This document shows, piece after piece, positions 23,611 to 36,935 of a DNA stretch of 64,000 nt (position 1 is the first letter of the stretch; each line of letters begins with the position of its first letter). Source of the DNA: Gymnorhina tibicen (taxonomy: Eukaryota > Chordata > Aves > Passeriformes > Artamidae); assembly GCA_013399875.1 (NCBI GenBank), contig VXAZ01004031.1:120303-184302 (forward strand), read 5' to 3'. The notes beneath the pieces are model-generated. The model worked only from the letters and a program-made list of their open reading frames with translations, did no database searches and was not told the origin of the DNA. The translations under genes were made by a program, and so were the position numbers.

Positions 23611-25359
23611 TGGGGCAGGGTGGGTTTTACTCTTCGCGTGCGTACCCAAATTTTGGGGGGATCCAGACACTGAGCCAGGGGAAGGGGAACAAAGCCCTGC
23701 CGGGCAAACACCAGCTTGGACGCTCCCATCCCAGCGATTCCGGAGCCATGGGCAGGGCAGGCAGGGAAAGGGAGAGCTCAGCCCCCCTGGAACCCTCTGG
23801 ACACAGCTGCAAACCAGGAGCCCTAAAACTCACGCAGGAGTGAGGAGTGGGAGCAGGCAGAGCAGGGAGGCCGTGTCCTGTGGGGAAGGAAGTTGCATTG
23901 CTGCTGAGAAAGGAACAGTTTAAAAACATCCAACTCCTTTTCATTTACTGTCTCAGATTGGATGTGAATGTTTGGAAGAAACTCTTCCCTTTCCATGAAG
24001 CTTTTGATTATCTGATGGAAGGCAATTCAAAACAGGACAGGAATATTTCCCTTTATTTGTTTGAAACCCAAACTTTTGGCTTGGCTTTCAAAACCCCAAA
24101 TGAAATCATTTAAATCTGAAATACACCCAAAAATGTTTCTACTACGTTTCGATGTTTTTCCTTGGAAAAACGAAAATTCCTCCTCCCACAGCCTCCAACC
24201 ACCCTGTGATTTCTGTCTGAGGCTCACACTGTGCGATCAGCTCTGGGTTTGACACCCAGGCAGGTTGGCAAAAGCCACAGCTCAGCTCCCCGGCTCGGGC
24301 TCCGTGCTCCGACACCGGCGGCAGTTGCACAATTCCCTGTTATTCCTTCTGCAGAGGAACGCCACAGGAAGAGGTTTCCTGGCCCGGATTTGGGGATGGC
24401 ACCTCTCCGTCTGACTGACGGTGTTCACAGTGGTTGTTGTTCATTCTGTGCCCTTTAACACTTCCTTTTCCTCCAAAGCCATTTCCAGGCCAGCTTTGCA
24501 GCTGGGCCCATGTGAAGTCCCCAGGGCAGCTGTGACCCTGGTTCTGCTGTCCCCGGAGGCCGAGGGAGGGGCTGGGTGGCTCCAGGGCGGCCCAGGGGAC
24601 ATTCCGAGTGCCCCTTGCCCACCGTGCCACCTCAGGAACATTCCTCCCTCCCCAGCAGCGTCAGCGAGGTGGGGACTGGTCCCCAGAGCCAGGACAGGGA
24701 GGGAGGTCAGGGCTGGGGGTCACAGAGAGCACCAAAATCTGCTCCTGCCAGCCTTGGAGCAGTGGGGAGACACGGGAGGCGACAGAGGTCACAAACCCGC
24801 ACTCCCCAGTGTCCCAGGCCTGGAGCAGGCACCAGGGCACAAGCCAGAAGCCCAAACTGATCCATGCAAACGGCTGCTAATTAGGAGCTCACGGGAAAAC
24901 AGCCCCTTCCCAAAACACCCCTGAGGAGCTGAAGGGCCTGAACTCCCCCCGACTCTGATTTTCAGCCCCTCGGTCGGTGGGGCTGAGCCAGGTCCCCCCC
25001 GGTGCAAATACGAGTGCAGAAGGAATGAGTTTGCTGCCCTGGTCGCTCAGAAGAGTTCCTGGAAAACGCCTCCTGGTCTGGGGGAGCACGGGAGGCATTT
25101 GGGGCTCTCTCCATCACCTGTCCCGGGGCTGGGAGTGACAAACACCCCCAGCAGTGCTTCCCGAGGGGGACCTGCAGCCTGTGGCAGTGCCAGCGGCACG
25201 GGAACACTTTAAAGCTGTGCCTGGTGCGGTGGGGCCGATTCAAAGCTTCGCTCCGGGGCGTGCGGGCGAGGGCTGCGTGCGCGTGCCCCGCTCCGGCGAG
25301 GGATCAGATCCAGCTCCCCGCAGCTCCCCGGGCTCCCCAGGACTCCCGTGATTGCTACG

Positions 25360-25505
25360 CTCGGTTTGCTGCGCCTCATTATTTCCAAGTTTTCCGGCCC
25401 TAACGCCAAAGGAGGCTGTATTCGATGTAATTATTACTCAAAACTTTGCAAACTTAAAGGAGGAAAAATAGGCCATTAAACAAGGCAGGAGCAAAGTAAC
25501 AAGTG
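25360..25505. promoter_or_regulatory. AT-rich island, candidate regulatory element
   Basis: The island holds CGATGTAATTATTACTC, CTCATTATTTCC, AAACTTTGCAAACTTAAAGG and GGCCATTAAAC over about 145 bases, next to a CpG-containing GC-rich stretch at 25240-25330. Composition alone is the evidence. Confidence 0.25.
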
Positions 25506-26549
25506 TGAATTACGGCCCTGCCCTGCGGTTTGCCTGTGATGGGTTTGTTCCACCCATGGAGAGATGCTGGAGAAGGGAAGGTTGAGTGGCTTGTTTTGCT
25601 TAATCTCTGTGCTGTCAGAGTTGCAGTCCCCGGAGAATGCAGATCTATAGAGAAATGTGCCTCCCCTTTGAAAGGCAGCGCACATGCCCAGCTCCCAGCA
25701 AAGGACTTTTGTTCTGCCCTGATTTATACAATTCTCTGGGGCCAGGAGAAGTGGCTGTCATGGTTGCAAGGATTACTCGCGACTGGAGGCAAGGGTGGAC
25801 TGTGCAAGAATAATTTGTTCTCTTGGCTGGGCACGGAAATCCCGCTCCCCCTTCCGCAGACTCTGTCCCCCGTTCCCCAGCCCTCACCCGCGAGGGGATG
25901 CTGACTCCCAAGCTCCTGCTCTGCCCTGAGGCTGCCCTGCCACAGGCTGACCCTGTCCCCTCACAGAGTGGGTGACAACCTGAGGACACTCCTGCCGCTG
26001 GCCCAGGGCTGGGAGGGGACACTGAGTATCTCAGCCAGAGCAGGGGATGCTGCCAGCAGCCCTCTGCACCCCTCGGAAAGGGTGGTGCAGAGGGCAGCTT
26101 CTCCCCTGTGCCTCTGGAAGGGAACTGGGGTGTCTGGCTCACGGGCAGCCCACGTGGCTACTGAAGCACAGGCTGAGGCCCGTGGGCTTCCCCCATGGCC
26201 ACAGTTTGCTCATTCTCTGAGTGCACCTTGCTCCACGAGGAGCGTCCCCTGCGTGCCCACGGCCCTGGCACAGCTCAGGATGAGCCTTCTAAATTCCACT
26301 TCAAGGAGAGGAAAGCCTTTGAGCCTCTTCCTGGTGTCCAGGGATGTCCCTGGGGCTCCTGGAGGAGCTGAGTACGTGGTGGTGGCTGTGGGCCTGTCCT
26401 GTAGAGCCCAGCAGCCTCAGAGGGCTCCGTTTGTCCATCCGAGGGTCACCTACCACCGCCACCAGCACCTCGGTCATTCCAGCGAAGGACGTGACTCCAC
26501 TTATCTGCTCCCGGAATTTCTCTGCTTGTTTGTTTTGTTTTCATCCCGG

Positions 26550-26568
26550 GAGGAGGAGGAGGAGGAGG
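26550..26568 (+). repeat. (GGA)6 triplet run
   Basis: A short pure GGA repeat in the intron. Confidence 0.8.
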
Positions 26569-29500
26569 GTGGTGCCTCCAACCGCACAGGGCCGGCCACC
26601 TCTGAACCCCAGCGCCAGAAGCCCTTTCCATGCTCTATAAATTTTATTGGAAAATCTGTTTCTCTTGGGGGAGGGGTGGTGGAGGTGCCTTTCTCGGCTC
26701 CCCCGGTAACGCACCGTGAAAGGGCTCGTGAAACGCCGGCTCCTCGCTCTGACGGATCCTTCCAGGCAGGCAGAGGTGACACAGACTGATGACATTTCCA
26801 GCCGGGCTGCCCCCTGGGACGGCGGCTGCTCTCGCGGCCGGAGCAGACGCGTTGGACGGTGCCGAGGTTGCTCTTGGCTCCAGCGCTCGTTTGTGGTGGG
26901 GAAACGCCTGCAGGAGCCAGGCAGAGGCTGTGTCCCGGCAGGACCGGCAGGGTTTGCTCTCCGTGTCCATCTCGGGGGCTGTCCCAGGGACACGAGCTGC
27001 TCCCGGCCTCGGGAAGGGCTGGGGAAGGTGAGGGAGGGAGGAAGGGAGGGAGGGACATCCCTGGTGCTCACGCAGATCCCGCGGCGCAGAGCAGCGCTGG
27101 CCGAGGACTCCTCCGAGAGCGCCCGTCTGCACCAGGGTGTTTTGTTAACCTCAGGCTGCAGCCTGGCCCTGCCAAGGCTCTGATGTTCTTGGAGAACCCT
27201 GGGCTAACGAGACACCTTCCCAAACAACGGCTGATGAAGGGACTGCCCGGCTGCTGGCTCGGCAGGCACCGCTCCCAGCGGACAGCACCGAGCTGGATCT
27301 CCCTGGATCTCAGTCATTCCCTCTCCCCAGCACTGCCTGCGTTTGGCAGTGGAAACTCCACCTTTACCCAAACCCTTCTCCACCTCTTTCCTGACAAGCC
27401 AAACCTGCCTTCTGATGAAGGTCCTGGAATGCAGGACCAGTTAGAGATTTGTGAGAACCCAAAGTAGAAATCTTATCCTGCCCCATCCTGTTGGAAACCC
27501 CCGTCCAGCTGGAGGAAGGAAGAACCGGGGGTGTTCCCAGGCTGGGTCGAGGACGTGCCTGGGGCCACCCAAGGTGTGCTGGATGGAAGGCAGACCCCGC
27601 TCAGGAGGTGCCAAGGTGCCTGAGCAGTGCTGATATTTCTGCGCTCGCATCCAGCTCCGCGGTGACACAAGGCAGAGATCCGTCAGGAGAAATTCCCTCA
27701 CCCTGCCAGCTCCCCCTGCCCTCAGCAAACATCCAGCCCTTCCCTCGCCGAGGCTTTCACCTCAGCCTGGCCAGGGACCAGCGAGGAGCACCCGGCGCTG
27801 ACTCCACCTTTGCTCTGAGGGTCTCGGCCATGGTGGCCAAGAAACATAAGGGCTTGTAATGCTTTGTTGGGCCAGGAACAGAGGGAGTTTGTGGCAAGAA
27901 GGTTCCCGTGTTATATAAGTAAGGCAAGGGGAGCTGTATTTGAACTGGCAGAGGGCAGTTGTTTTCACTCAAGCAGAGCCCAGCTCATGGCTGCTTCCTC
28001 GCTGAGCTCTTGTTCCTCTTGGCCTGAGCAGCTCCGGGTCAGGGAGGCAAAGCTGTGGCTCCTGCGTGGGGGAGGCAGGGAAGGGAGAGGTGCAAAGGGC
28101 AGCACAGGGCAGTCCGTGTGGCTGGAGCCGGGAACTGGGCTGGCGTCAGGCACAGGGTCCAACACGGGGCAGTCCCAGCCAGGGCTGGGTCCAGCCCTGA
28201 GCTCCCTCCCAGTCCCAGTCACCCCCAGCTTGGGAGCTCTCAGGGTCCCAGTGGGAGCATTCCCAGCACCGCCCTGGATGGAGTTCGAGCAGAATCTGAG
28301 CTCCAGCACAGAGCCGGTTTTACTGAATCGGGGCTTTCAGCACTTGGAGCTGCTGGGAATGAGCAGGAGCTGGACATGGAGGTGTGGAGCATCCCTGGCT
28401 CGGCCGTGCAGCACCGGCACCGCGGGGGGATGAGCCGGGGTGGGTGAGCGCTGCTGCCGTGGGCAGCTGGGAGGGATCGCCCAAGGAGGGGGCACAGAGC
28501 TCTCTTTCGGCTGCCGCCCTGGGGCGAAGCAGGGGCTGGGTTCGGCGTGTGGCCACCTCCGTCCTCAGCACCACCTTCCCCCGAAATGCCGCTCTGGGGC
28601 TGCGGCTCAGCTCTGCCTTTGCCTCTGCGTCCTCAGCCCACCCTGAGCTGCGTCAGTGCGGCCTCTGGGCAGCAATCCCATCTCTCCGGTCGTGTCAGGG
28701 GTCGGGAGCGGGCAGGGGATCCACAAACTGAACCCTCCAGCCAAGGACTATCGAGAGTTTCCTCTCTGTACAATCTCTGTAGAGGACCTGAAGCTGACCT
28801 GAAGAAAGAGACATAAATGTGATGCTTGGCACAGAGAAAGTTTTGCAGTCCCTGCTGAGTGAACTCTTTCAAAAGGTTCATCACTGACCTTGGGATTGCA
28901 GAGATGTCTCAGGGGTTGGCTGAGCCCACGGCCATGGGCTGGTGGTGTCTTTCAGCTGAAGCCTAAAAGGTGTGTCCCATTTATAGCCATGATGCCCTAA
29001 AAGGAGATTTTCTGGTTAAATGGGGAACCTCATTAAGGCTGCAGAAAAAAATCAGCTTGAACTTTGCCAAAAATGTGCTGAAAGGCACCAGCTGTGGCAG
29101 GAGATGGGCCAGGAGAATTTTTTCCTCGATGTAGTACAAAAAGGGTGGCAAGAGCAGCAGCAGCTCTGCCAACAAACCACGGCAGGGCCTGGTGAACCTT
29201 CCCTGCCTCTTCCTTTGGGGTGCTGGCACAGGGAGCTGGGAGATCCTCGCCTGCTTTATCTTGGGTGGCTGCAGCAGCCCGTGTTAAAAGGGGATGAACA
29301 CAACACAAAGGAGCCTGACTTTGTTTCTGTGCGCCGGGATTCATTCAGGGGGATTACAGGCGCTTTTCAGCCCGTTACCACCTGGAGAGGCAAATACAAG
29401 GCAGCGCTGCTCGGAATCGGCTTCCCACCGAGCAGCCTTAGTTCTGCCACGGCCGGAGCTGGGGAAGGTTAAAAACGATCCGGGCAGGAGCTGGGCTGAA

Positions 29501-30423
29501 CAATCGGCCGGAGCACGGGGATGTGCTGGGCTCCCGGGGATGGCAGCGCTGCCCGGGCTCCTTAAAAGATTTTGGTGTCGGCTGCACCCGCGAGGGCCAG
29601 CTCAGAGCGGGCTGCAGGCTTGAAACCGAGCCTAAGACCCCTCCGAAAGGAACTGTACCCCGCATTTATAAAGGGGAAGAGAATTGTACAAGGAGTGAGG
29701 TTGGAGGTGGATGGGGCTGAGCTAAAGACCTCTATGGTCAGGGGAAAACCCCTCCATCCCTGTTTCCTGGGGTGGGTATTGCTGCGGGGGAAGGGATAAA
29801 TGGCATCAGGGAGCAGGGCCAGGTGTTAGGGCTGTGTCTCTTCTCCGTGCCCATGTGCCCCCAGGTGAAATGGAGTCACCCTGAGCACGCTGGGATGGAG
29901 AACGCAGCCATTTCCCCATTCCCTTGGAGAGCATCCCAAAGTGCCACCACAGGGCGGGAACTTGAAGTCCCCTCTCTCTGAGACCAGCTGAGCACCCCAT
30001 GGCCATGGCCGTCCTCTTCATCTCCAGCCACTGTGAAAGCAGCAGCTCTTGCAGCCAGGCAGAGTCCCTGAGCTTCAGTTCGCAGGGTGTTTATTTGGGG
30101 CTGTTACGCCTGAAAGAACAGGATTTTGGGAGTGTGAAAACTGTGAGCTGAGTGTCAGTAGCTCCAGAGGTTGTTTTCAAGAGTTTATTGCTGATGAAGC
30201 CTCTCTAGAAGCAACCAACCCCTGTCCTCAGGGACATGTGCAAAGTCCCCGCAGCTCTGAGCCAGGAGGGTGGGCACACAACACCGCACGCCCTGGGGCT
30301 GGTGCTCCTCAGTCCCCCATCCCTTCCAAGGGCTCCCAAAGAAAATGCCAGGTTTGGGGTGACGCTCGACCCAGGGAAGGTCCTGTTCCCCTCCTCAGCC
30401 AGCGCTGCACAGGCGGGGTTCCC

Positions 30424-30500
30424 CAGTCCCTGGGGTTCCACAGTCCCTGGGGTTCCACTGTCCTGTCCGTGCAATTCTCCTGTCCATGCAATGCTGGCCA
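30424..30500 (+). repeat. 17-bp duplication plus a nearby short duplication
   Basis: CAGTCCCTGGGGTTCCA occurs twice in tandem (30424-30440, 30441-30457). It is followed by two copies of a CTGTCC.TGCAAT type unit of about 20 bases. This is a small composite tandem patch. Confidence 0.75.
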
Positions 30501-33500
30501 CGGCCACTCAGGGAAGGGATCCAGGACTGGAACTGGTGATAAATGACCCAGCAAAATTTTAAAGCGAAAAATGAGACCAAAGTCTTGTTCCTCAGCCAGG
30601 ACGCTCTCCGTGCTCCCCAAAGAAAGGGGAAAGGACCTGCCTGTGGCCGTGCTTCCCTCACTCAGGAGGGCACCAGGGATATGGGCAGGACTTCTGGGGT
30701 GCCATGGGGGTACCCCATATCCCCAGGACACTCGGGGCACTCCAGCCCCCCTGGCAGCAGTCCCAGCTCCCAACAGCACCCACAGCACTCTGGCCATCTG
30801 CAGGAGCAGCTCCTGGGATGAGCTGCACAGCCGGAGGGGTTTGCTGTGTGCCACCCACTGAAATCCAGGGAAAGCTGTGCCCCAGGGCCCAGCAGTTTGG
30901 CTGCCTGCCCCAGCAGCAGCCAGCAGTGAGGAGCTACAGCTCTCCAGCCACCCAGCGCTGCTCCCTGGGCACAAACACCCCCAGCCCATCCTGGGCAAGG
31001 CTCTGAAGTGGCATCAGAAGCAGCCTGTGAATGACGTGTCCCCTCCCCTGGCACACGCAGCCCGCAGGCCCTGCATGCCAGTCCGAGGGAGCAGGGCAGC
31101 GTCCCGGCGAGGGCCGGACGTGTGATGTGACGGAGCCGTGCCCAGAGCCCGGCTGGTGGCACCAGCTCAGCCCTCAGCCACAGCCCCTCGGTGCCAGGCT
31201 GCAGCAGATCCCCTGACTCCGCATCCCAAGTGTCAGTTCAGTTAACTTGTCAGCAAGGGCAATAAATAAATCCCTCTCACTTGCACTCCCCGAAATGGTG
31301 CAGCTGGAAGGGATCTGCCGCGCTGTTCCAAGGCAGAAGAAGGGATTGCTCCCTGGGAGGGAACGTGCTTGGCCGTAGGCAAAGGGGACTCGAGCTCCTG
31401 AGGGAAGGGACAGCAGGGAAGGGACAGTGCCAGGCTGGTGGGCCAAGCCTGGTTTCAGAAGAAGCGATGTTTGTCCCGGTGAAGATGAGTTTGTTTCTCT
31501 GCTTGTGATGGGAAATTCCCAGGTTTTCCAGGTGAAAACACCTCCATTTTCCAAGTGGAGCCAGCGGCCATCCCCCTGCCAAGTGCCAGGACCTCAACCC
31601 CACACCCCCATGGCAGCCAGGAAACCCTGAGGACCAGATAAAAGAACCTGAAAGATTCTCAGCCACCAGGGCTGGGGCCGTGTCCCCTGTGCCTCCCAGC
31701 CTCTCCTCAGACCGCCCTTGCCAGGCTGGGCTTTGCTCCTGCGCTCCGGCCGTGACAGCGAGGTGACACTTTGGTGGCTGCCACGGGTTTGTTTGCCTCG
31801 TCTCAGCCCCGGAGCCCCCGTTTCTGTGGCTTTTGAAGGCATTGTTTCCCGATGGAGGGATATCCCTGCGGGCCCTGCGCGTTCCCTGACACCAGCGGGA
31901 GCGGCCTGTGGGCTCGCACACATCTGGGATCCTGGGAAACGCCGCGTGTTCCTGCCGGGATCGCTGCCTGCGAGCGCTCCGAAATGATGTGGGTTTCCTG
32001 CCGGGGGGAGCGGGCTCCAGCTCAGGGTTACTGCCAGGGCTGCAGCGAGCTCGGGGCCGCAGACACAAACCACGGCAAACACGGATTAAACGCCTGGTGC
32101 TCAGCACGGGGCAAACCACAGGCACTTCAGAGCTTGGCTGGGGAAAGGCTCACCCCGAGGAGGGCAGTGAAGGGAGCTGGTGTGCACGGAGCACCCCAAG
32201 CTGCTCCAGGCTGCCTGGGGATGGTCCCACTCGGCTCCAAAGCTGTGGCCCGTGAGGGACAGAGTAACCCACCACCCCCAGGGGCACCGCTGGGCCTCCC
32301 CATGGAGCTGCTGGTGCTGTGCAGAGCAGCTGGGCTGCAAAAGCAGTCAGGAAAGCTCCTGTGGGAGAGGTTCTGCACATCAGCCCCTGCTGCACTCCGG
32401 CGTGCTGGAGTTCACAGTCCGGGTCTCTCCCAGAGCCGCAGGTTTGTTCGGGGCCAGCAAAGGCAGAGGCAGGGCTGTGCCTCAGGCAGCTCTGGGGTGT
32501 GGGGTGGGTGTGGGGTGGTCCCCTCTGGCCCGGAGGGGTCTCCCATCCCAGGGCACAGCTCGGTGGCCCCGGAGGGAGCCGGGAGTGGGCGAGTGCCGGT
32601 GGCTCGGGCCAAGCTGGGAACTGCAAAAGCTTTTCTGTCCGGAGGTGGGCTCGAGCTCAAGCCGGCTTCCTTTTCCCTGCCAAAGCATCTGCTGTCCTGC
32701 ACACTTCCCTCCCCCTTCCCTGCAGCATTTCGGGCCGTGGAAATGTTTGATGCGATCCCCCCACCACAGCTCCCTTTGGCTGGATTCTCTGTGGTTTGAT
32801 ATCCCTGCTCTGGCTGCCTTGAGGTGACCTTGGCTTTGCAGTGCCCTTTCACACCGGAAAACCAAAATATTGCATTTCAAAATTGCCCGGACGGGTATTT
32901 CCAGTGACCTAATGGGAAAAGGAGCGTTTCTTCACAACTCCATCACCCCGACTTTGTGAGCAGCTCCAGCTGCTCCCAAGCTGCTTTAATAACTGATAAT
33001 TTATTTGGCTGGAAGTGTCCCCAGCCAGGTTGGGATCCCGCAGTCCCGGGGCCGGTGGGTCTGGGTCCAGCTGTGATCCCTGAGGTCCAGAGTTTCTGGG
33101 GCACATCCAGCTGTGCAGCGTCACAAATGTGAGAACGGGGTGTAGCAGCTGTGAATGCGCAGTGCCCAGAGAGGAGCCTCTGAACCAGGAGCGCTCCCGA
33201 GGCTGCTCCAGGGGCACAGCAAATCTCCTGCCCTGGCCAGGGGCAGGACCTGATGTGCCACCACGGGAGGTGGCTGTGAGAGAATCATCCGTGCTGGCCA
33301 CGGTGATTCCTGTGGCAGTTGGGGATGGAACTGGAAGACAATCCCACTTCCCGGGGCAGTGTCTGCACTACCCCATTAAACCTCCGTCGTGGTGTAGCCT
33401 TGGGCTGTGGGTGGCACAGCCTGCAGCAGGGTGGGGGACACATCCTCCTAGATGGCACTGGGGGGCTGCAGACTCCCCTTCCCTTTGACCCGTCCCCAAA

Positions 33501-36500
33501 ACTCCCCTTGATCTGCACGGGGCATCAGCGAGCCCTGGGTGGTGTCTCCTGCTGCTCCTGCCATGCTCGGGCACGAGGAGCCCGCAGCAGAAACTCTTCT
33601 GGGCTTTCAGGACAAAGGACAGGCAGGGATGTCCTCCTGGCTGGAGACCTGGGGGACAAGGGGGCAGCTGAGATCAGGAACAGCAGGGAAACCACTGGCA
33701 CGGCAGCACCAGTGCTCCGGGTGTGTTTCTGAGCCGCTCAGCATCCTCACCCCAGCAAAGCCGAGTTCCCATCTGCCAGCATCAGGCCCTTCCCTGAGCG
33801 GGCATTGTGATGGAAAAGCTCCTGAAGGCCCTGTGAAGTCACTGAGCCTCGGTCTGTGGCCAGGCTGGAATGCACTAACCAGGAGTTGTTTTGAGGTCAG
33901 AAAGGAATAAGTTGTTTGCAGACAATTGATGTTGTTATTAAAAACATCCACGGCACAGAGCAGGGGGAGGGAGGTCCTCTTTCCTGTTTGGGAAATAGTT
34001 TCTCACTGCATCCATCAAATGAAAGAATTCTGTATGAAAAATTAATTTAGAAAAAAAAAAGTTTCTGGGGCACACGCGCCTGAAAATGAACCACAGCAGG
34101 ATCAGAGGTTTGGCTCAGAGCAGCACCCAAGACTCAAAGGCAGAGGCCAGATTAAAATCCAGGACTGCTCCCAGGCTGTTGCTGGAACTGGAGGAAATGC
34201 AGTTTCCTTCAGAGAAATGCAATCTCCTCTCTGTAACTCTTGGGCGAAATTCAGGGACTGCAGCTGAAGCCCGGAGCAGTCTCCCACCGAGACAGGCTCC
34301 ACGTGAGTCTGGAGCAGCAGCTGGCCTGCAGGGAAGGGGGGATCACGTCCAGAAAGGAAGAAAAACGCCTCAGATGAAGGGACCAGGCTGTCACCCCGCT
34401 CCACATCGTTCATCTCCCAGCCCAGGGCGAGCAGCTTTCCCAGCCCTGTCCCACAGCACGGAGGTGCCACCTGAGGTGTGACCTGAGGAGTGGCCACGCT
34501 GCGGCCACGCTGTCCCACGAGAGCCAGGTCACCCTCTGGGCACCGTTAGCACCGCGTGGGCCCTGGCACGGGGCAGGCCTGGCCCGGCTCTCCCTGCTCC
34601 CAGCCGCTCTGCGGGGTCACAGATCCAGAGACCCTTCCCGCGGGAGGGACCGGAGGGAGGACGCTCTGGACGTGAGCCGGTCCCTGCAGTGTCCCTGGCA
34701 GGTCAGGTCTAAGCTTTGGGCGTGACTCCGGGGTATTTTGGGATGGGAATCTGTTCACGGCCGGCTCCAGGGTTTGTGGGGACACGGCTCAGTTCCTGCC
34801 TGTGCCCAGGCTGTCCCGTGTCCGTGCAAGCACCAGCCTGATCCTCCTGTAGGGGTGATCCCGGACCACCGCCGTGGCTCCAGGACAGAATGAAGCCTCC
34901 CCTCATGGTGGAAGGTCAGGCAATTTTAGGGACAAAGTAGCACAACCCAGGGCTTGAGTGGCACAAGCCCATCTCTGAGCACCCTCTTCCCCATGGCCAG
35001 TGCTGCCGCTCCTGCCCCGATTCCCGGGAATGTCTGCAGCCCTCCTTTGAAACCAGCCAGGTCTGCAGCCTGTGCCGGGGGCAGTCGGAGCTAATTGCCC
35101 GTAATCAGCTAATTAAAGGGTCCCGATAAAATCTGCCCGGCAGGCACAGGAGTGTGTGGTGGCCCCGGTGACGGAGAAGGCGTCTGCTGGAACACCCAGA
35201 GCTCCATCACACCCCTCTTCCTCCTCCCCTGCCCCCAAGGGGTGTTCAGCACCTTTGCTTGGGTTGTCTCGGTGCCACCGCTCTGCTCCAGGCGGGTGTT
35301 GGCAGTGACCCTGGGGTTACAGATGTGCCCCGGGTTGGTGGCAGTGGCTGCACGGCCACAGCCCCGTGGAGAACAGGGGGCTCGGAAAGTGTGGGTGATG
35401 TGGTGTTAGGAAAGGGGGGACCCCAGGATCCTTCTCTGCCCCCCAGGGAACCCACTCCCAAGCACTCCCACTCCTCAAGTTTCGGACAAAATGAAGAGTA
35501 AAAACTTCCCACAGTCAAAACAGAGCCAAAACAGCCTCTGCTGCCCTGCAGGACGTGCAGCTTTGTGTGTCTGCATGTTCATGTCAAGCTCCTCTCCAAA
35601 GACCTGCCTGGTTTCCAGGAATGCTGTCCTATCCAGGGATTACCCATCCTCTTCAAACACTCCTGCTCTTCCCTGGCCTCCCTGCCTGGGAGAAAGGAGC
35701 AGCGAGGTCCAGGCTGGCCAAGGCAGTGTCCCAGGGCCATGGCGTGCACGGGAGGCTGATCCCAGCAGAAAAGCAGGGAAATCCCTGTGTTTGACTGCTT
35801 TGATCTGGATTAAATCCCTCAGAGACAAACAGGAACAGCCTTCCTGGGGCTGTGTGTTTTGACTTGAAGCCATCAAAGTTTGCCCTAAGCGACCCCGAAA
35901 GGTGAGCAGGCAGCTGCAGGCTAAGGCTGGGCAGGGAGGAGCTGCTGCATTTCCAGGTGTGTCATCCTCGCCCGAGGGAGGCTGCAGGGTCAGATTTGGA
36001 TTCAGGACTGAGTAGATGCCTGCGCGCTTCATCCTTGGTGCTGCCGGGTCAGTGGGATCACTCCCAGCCCCACACCACCTTGGGGCTGGGCTCAGTGCAG
36101 AGCCAGGAGCTGTGTCCTTCACAGGGCGTCCTCTGGTGTGTCCATACCCACCCATTCCCCTTGTCCCGCACCACCAGGCGTTTTTCTGTCCAAACACTGG
36201 CTTAAGGTAGAGGAGATTTGGCTTGAAGTCCCTGCCCTGCAATAGGTCCCATGACCCCAAAGAGGTTTGTGTTTCCAGCTCACGAATTCTGTCTGTAGGA
36301 GCCTTACACCTCTGCTATCCCACAGCCCTGGGGAGGTGGAGCAAGGAGCGGTGACCCGGGGCAAGTGAGGAGGGGAAATGCTGTGCTCCAGGTGGACGTG
36401 GGTGTGGGACCCCCGGGCTGGCAGCTGCTCCCTTCCAGGGAGGGGGATATGGCCTCTGGATGCTCTGGTGTTGGGGTCCGGACATTAAACATGGGCAGTG

Positions 36501-36659
36501 CAGGACAGTCCCATTCCCGCATGGAATCGTGGTGCCGCATTCCACGGAGACCCCGCAGAGGATGCTGAGCCCAGCCGGGGCCGCCCTGAGCTCCCCGAGC
36601 CCAGCACAATCCACATTTCTGCCCTGTTACAGAAAACCATTCACAGTAGCACAGCTGCC

Positions 36660-36935
36660 CTGATAAGGCAGGATAAGCCTGTCAGCTTTTGATAAAACCC
36701 CAATCTCCAGGAAAACAAAATGCACCAGTGCCTTGTCGGGAGTCCCGGGACCGCCCAGCCCGGCCGGGAGCAGAAAGCCGCGGCGTGGGGGAAGCAGGGC
36801 AGGCAGCTCGTCCCAACACCTCCCTGAAATACTGTCATGTCCTTGCAGGATAACAGCTGGGAGGTCAGGCTCATCAGCCGGAGTTTTCCTTCCCTCCCAG
36901 ATGCCCCGATAGCGTCCGGGAGATAAGATAGCTCT
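36660..36935. promoter_or_regulatory. GATA-motif cluster (candidate enhancer)
   Basis: GATAAG occurs at 36662 and 36672 and GATAAA at 36691, three sites in about 35 bases. A second group contains GGATAACAGCTGG (GATA next to an E-box, about 36849) and AGATAAGATAG (about 36920). Spaced GATA plus CAGCTG is an arrangement known from GATA/bHLH enhancers. Function here is inference. Confidence 0.35.

Noticed and set aside
29020..29230. Open frame starting Met-Gly-Asn with a Gln/Glu-rich, helix-like composition
   Set aside because: It briefly looked like a protein fragment, perhaps from an old retroelement. No family motif, partner reading frame, long terminal repeat or other element part was found around it. 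Composition alone is not enough.
31852..32799. 315-codon open frame on the + strand
   Set aside because: No recognisable domain, and several overlapping frames of similar length on both strands. It reflects base composition.
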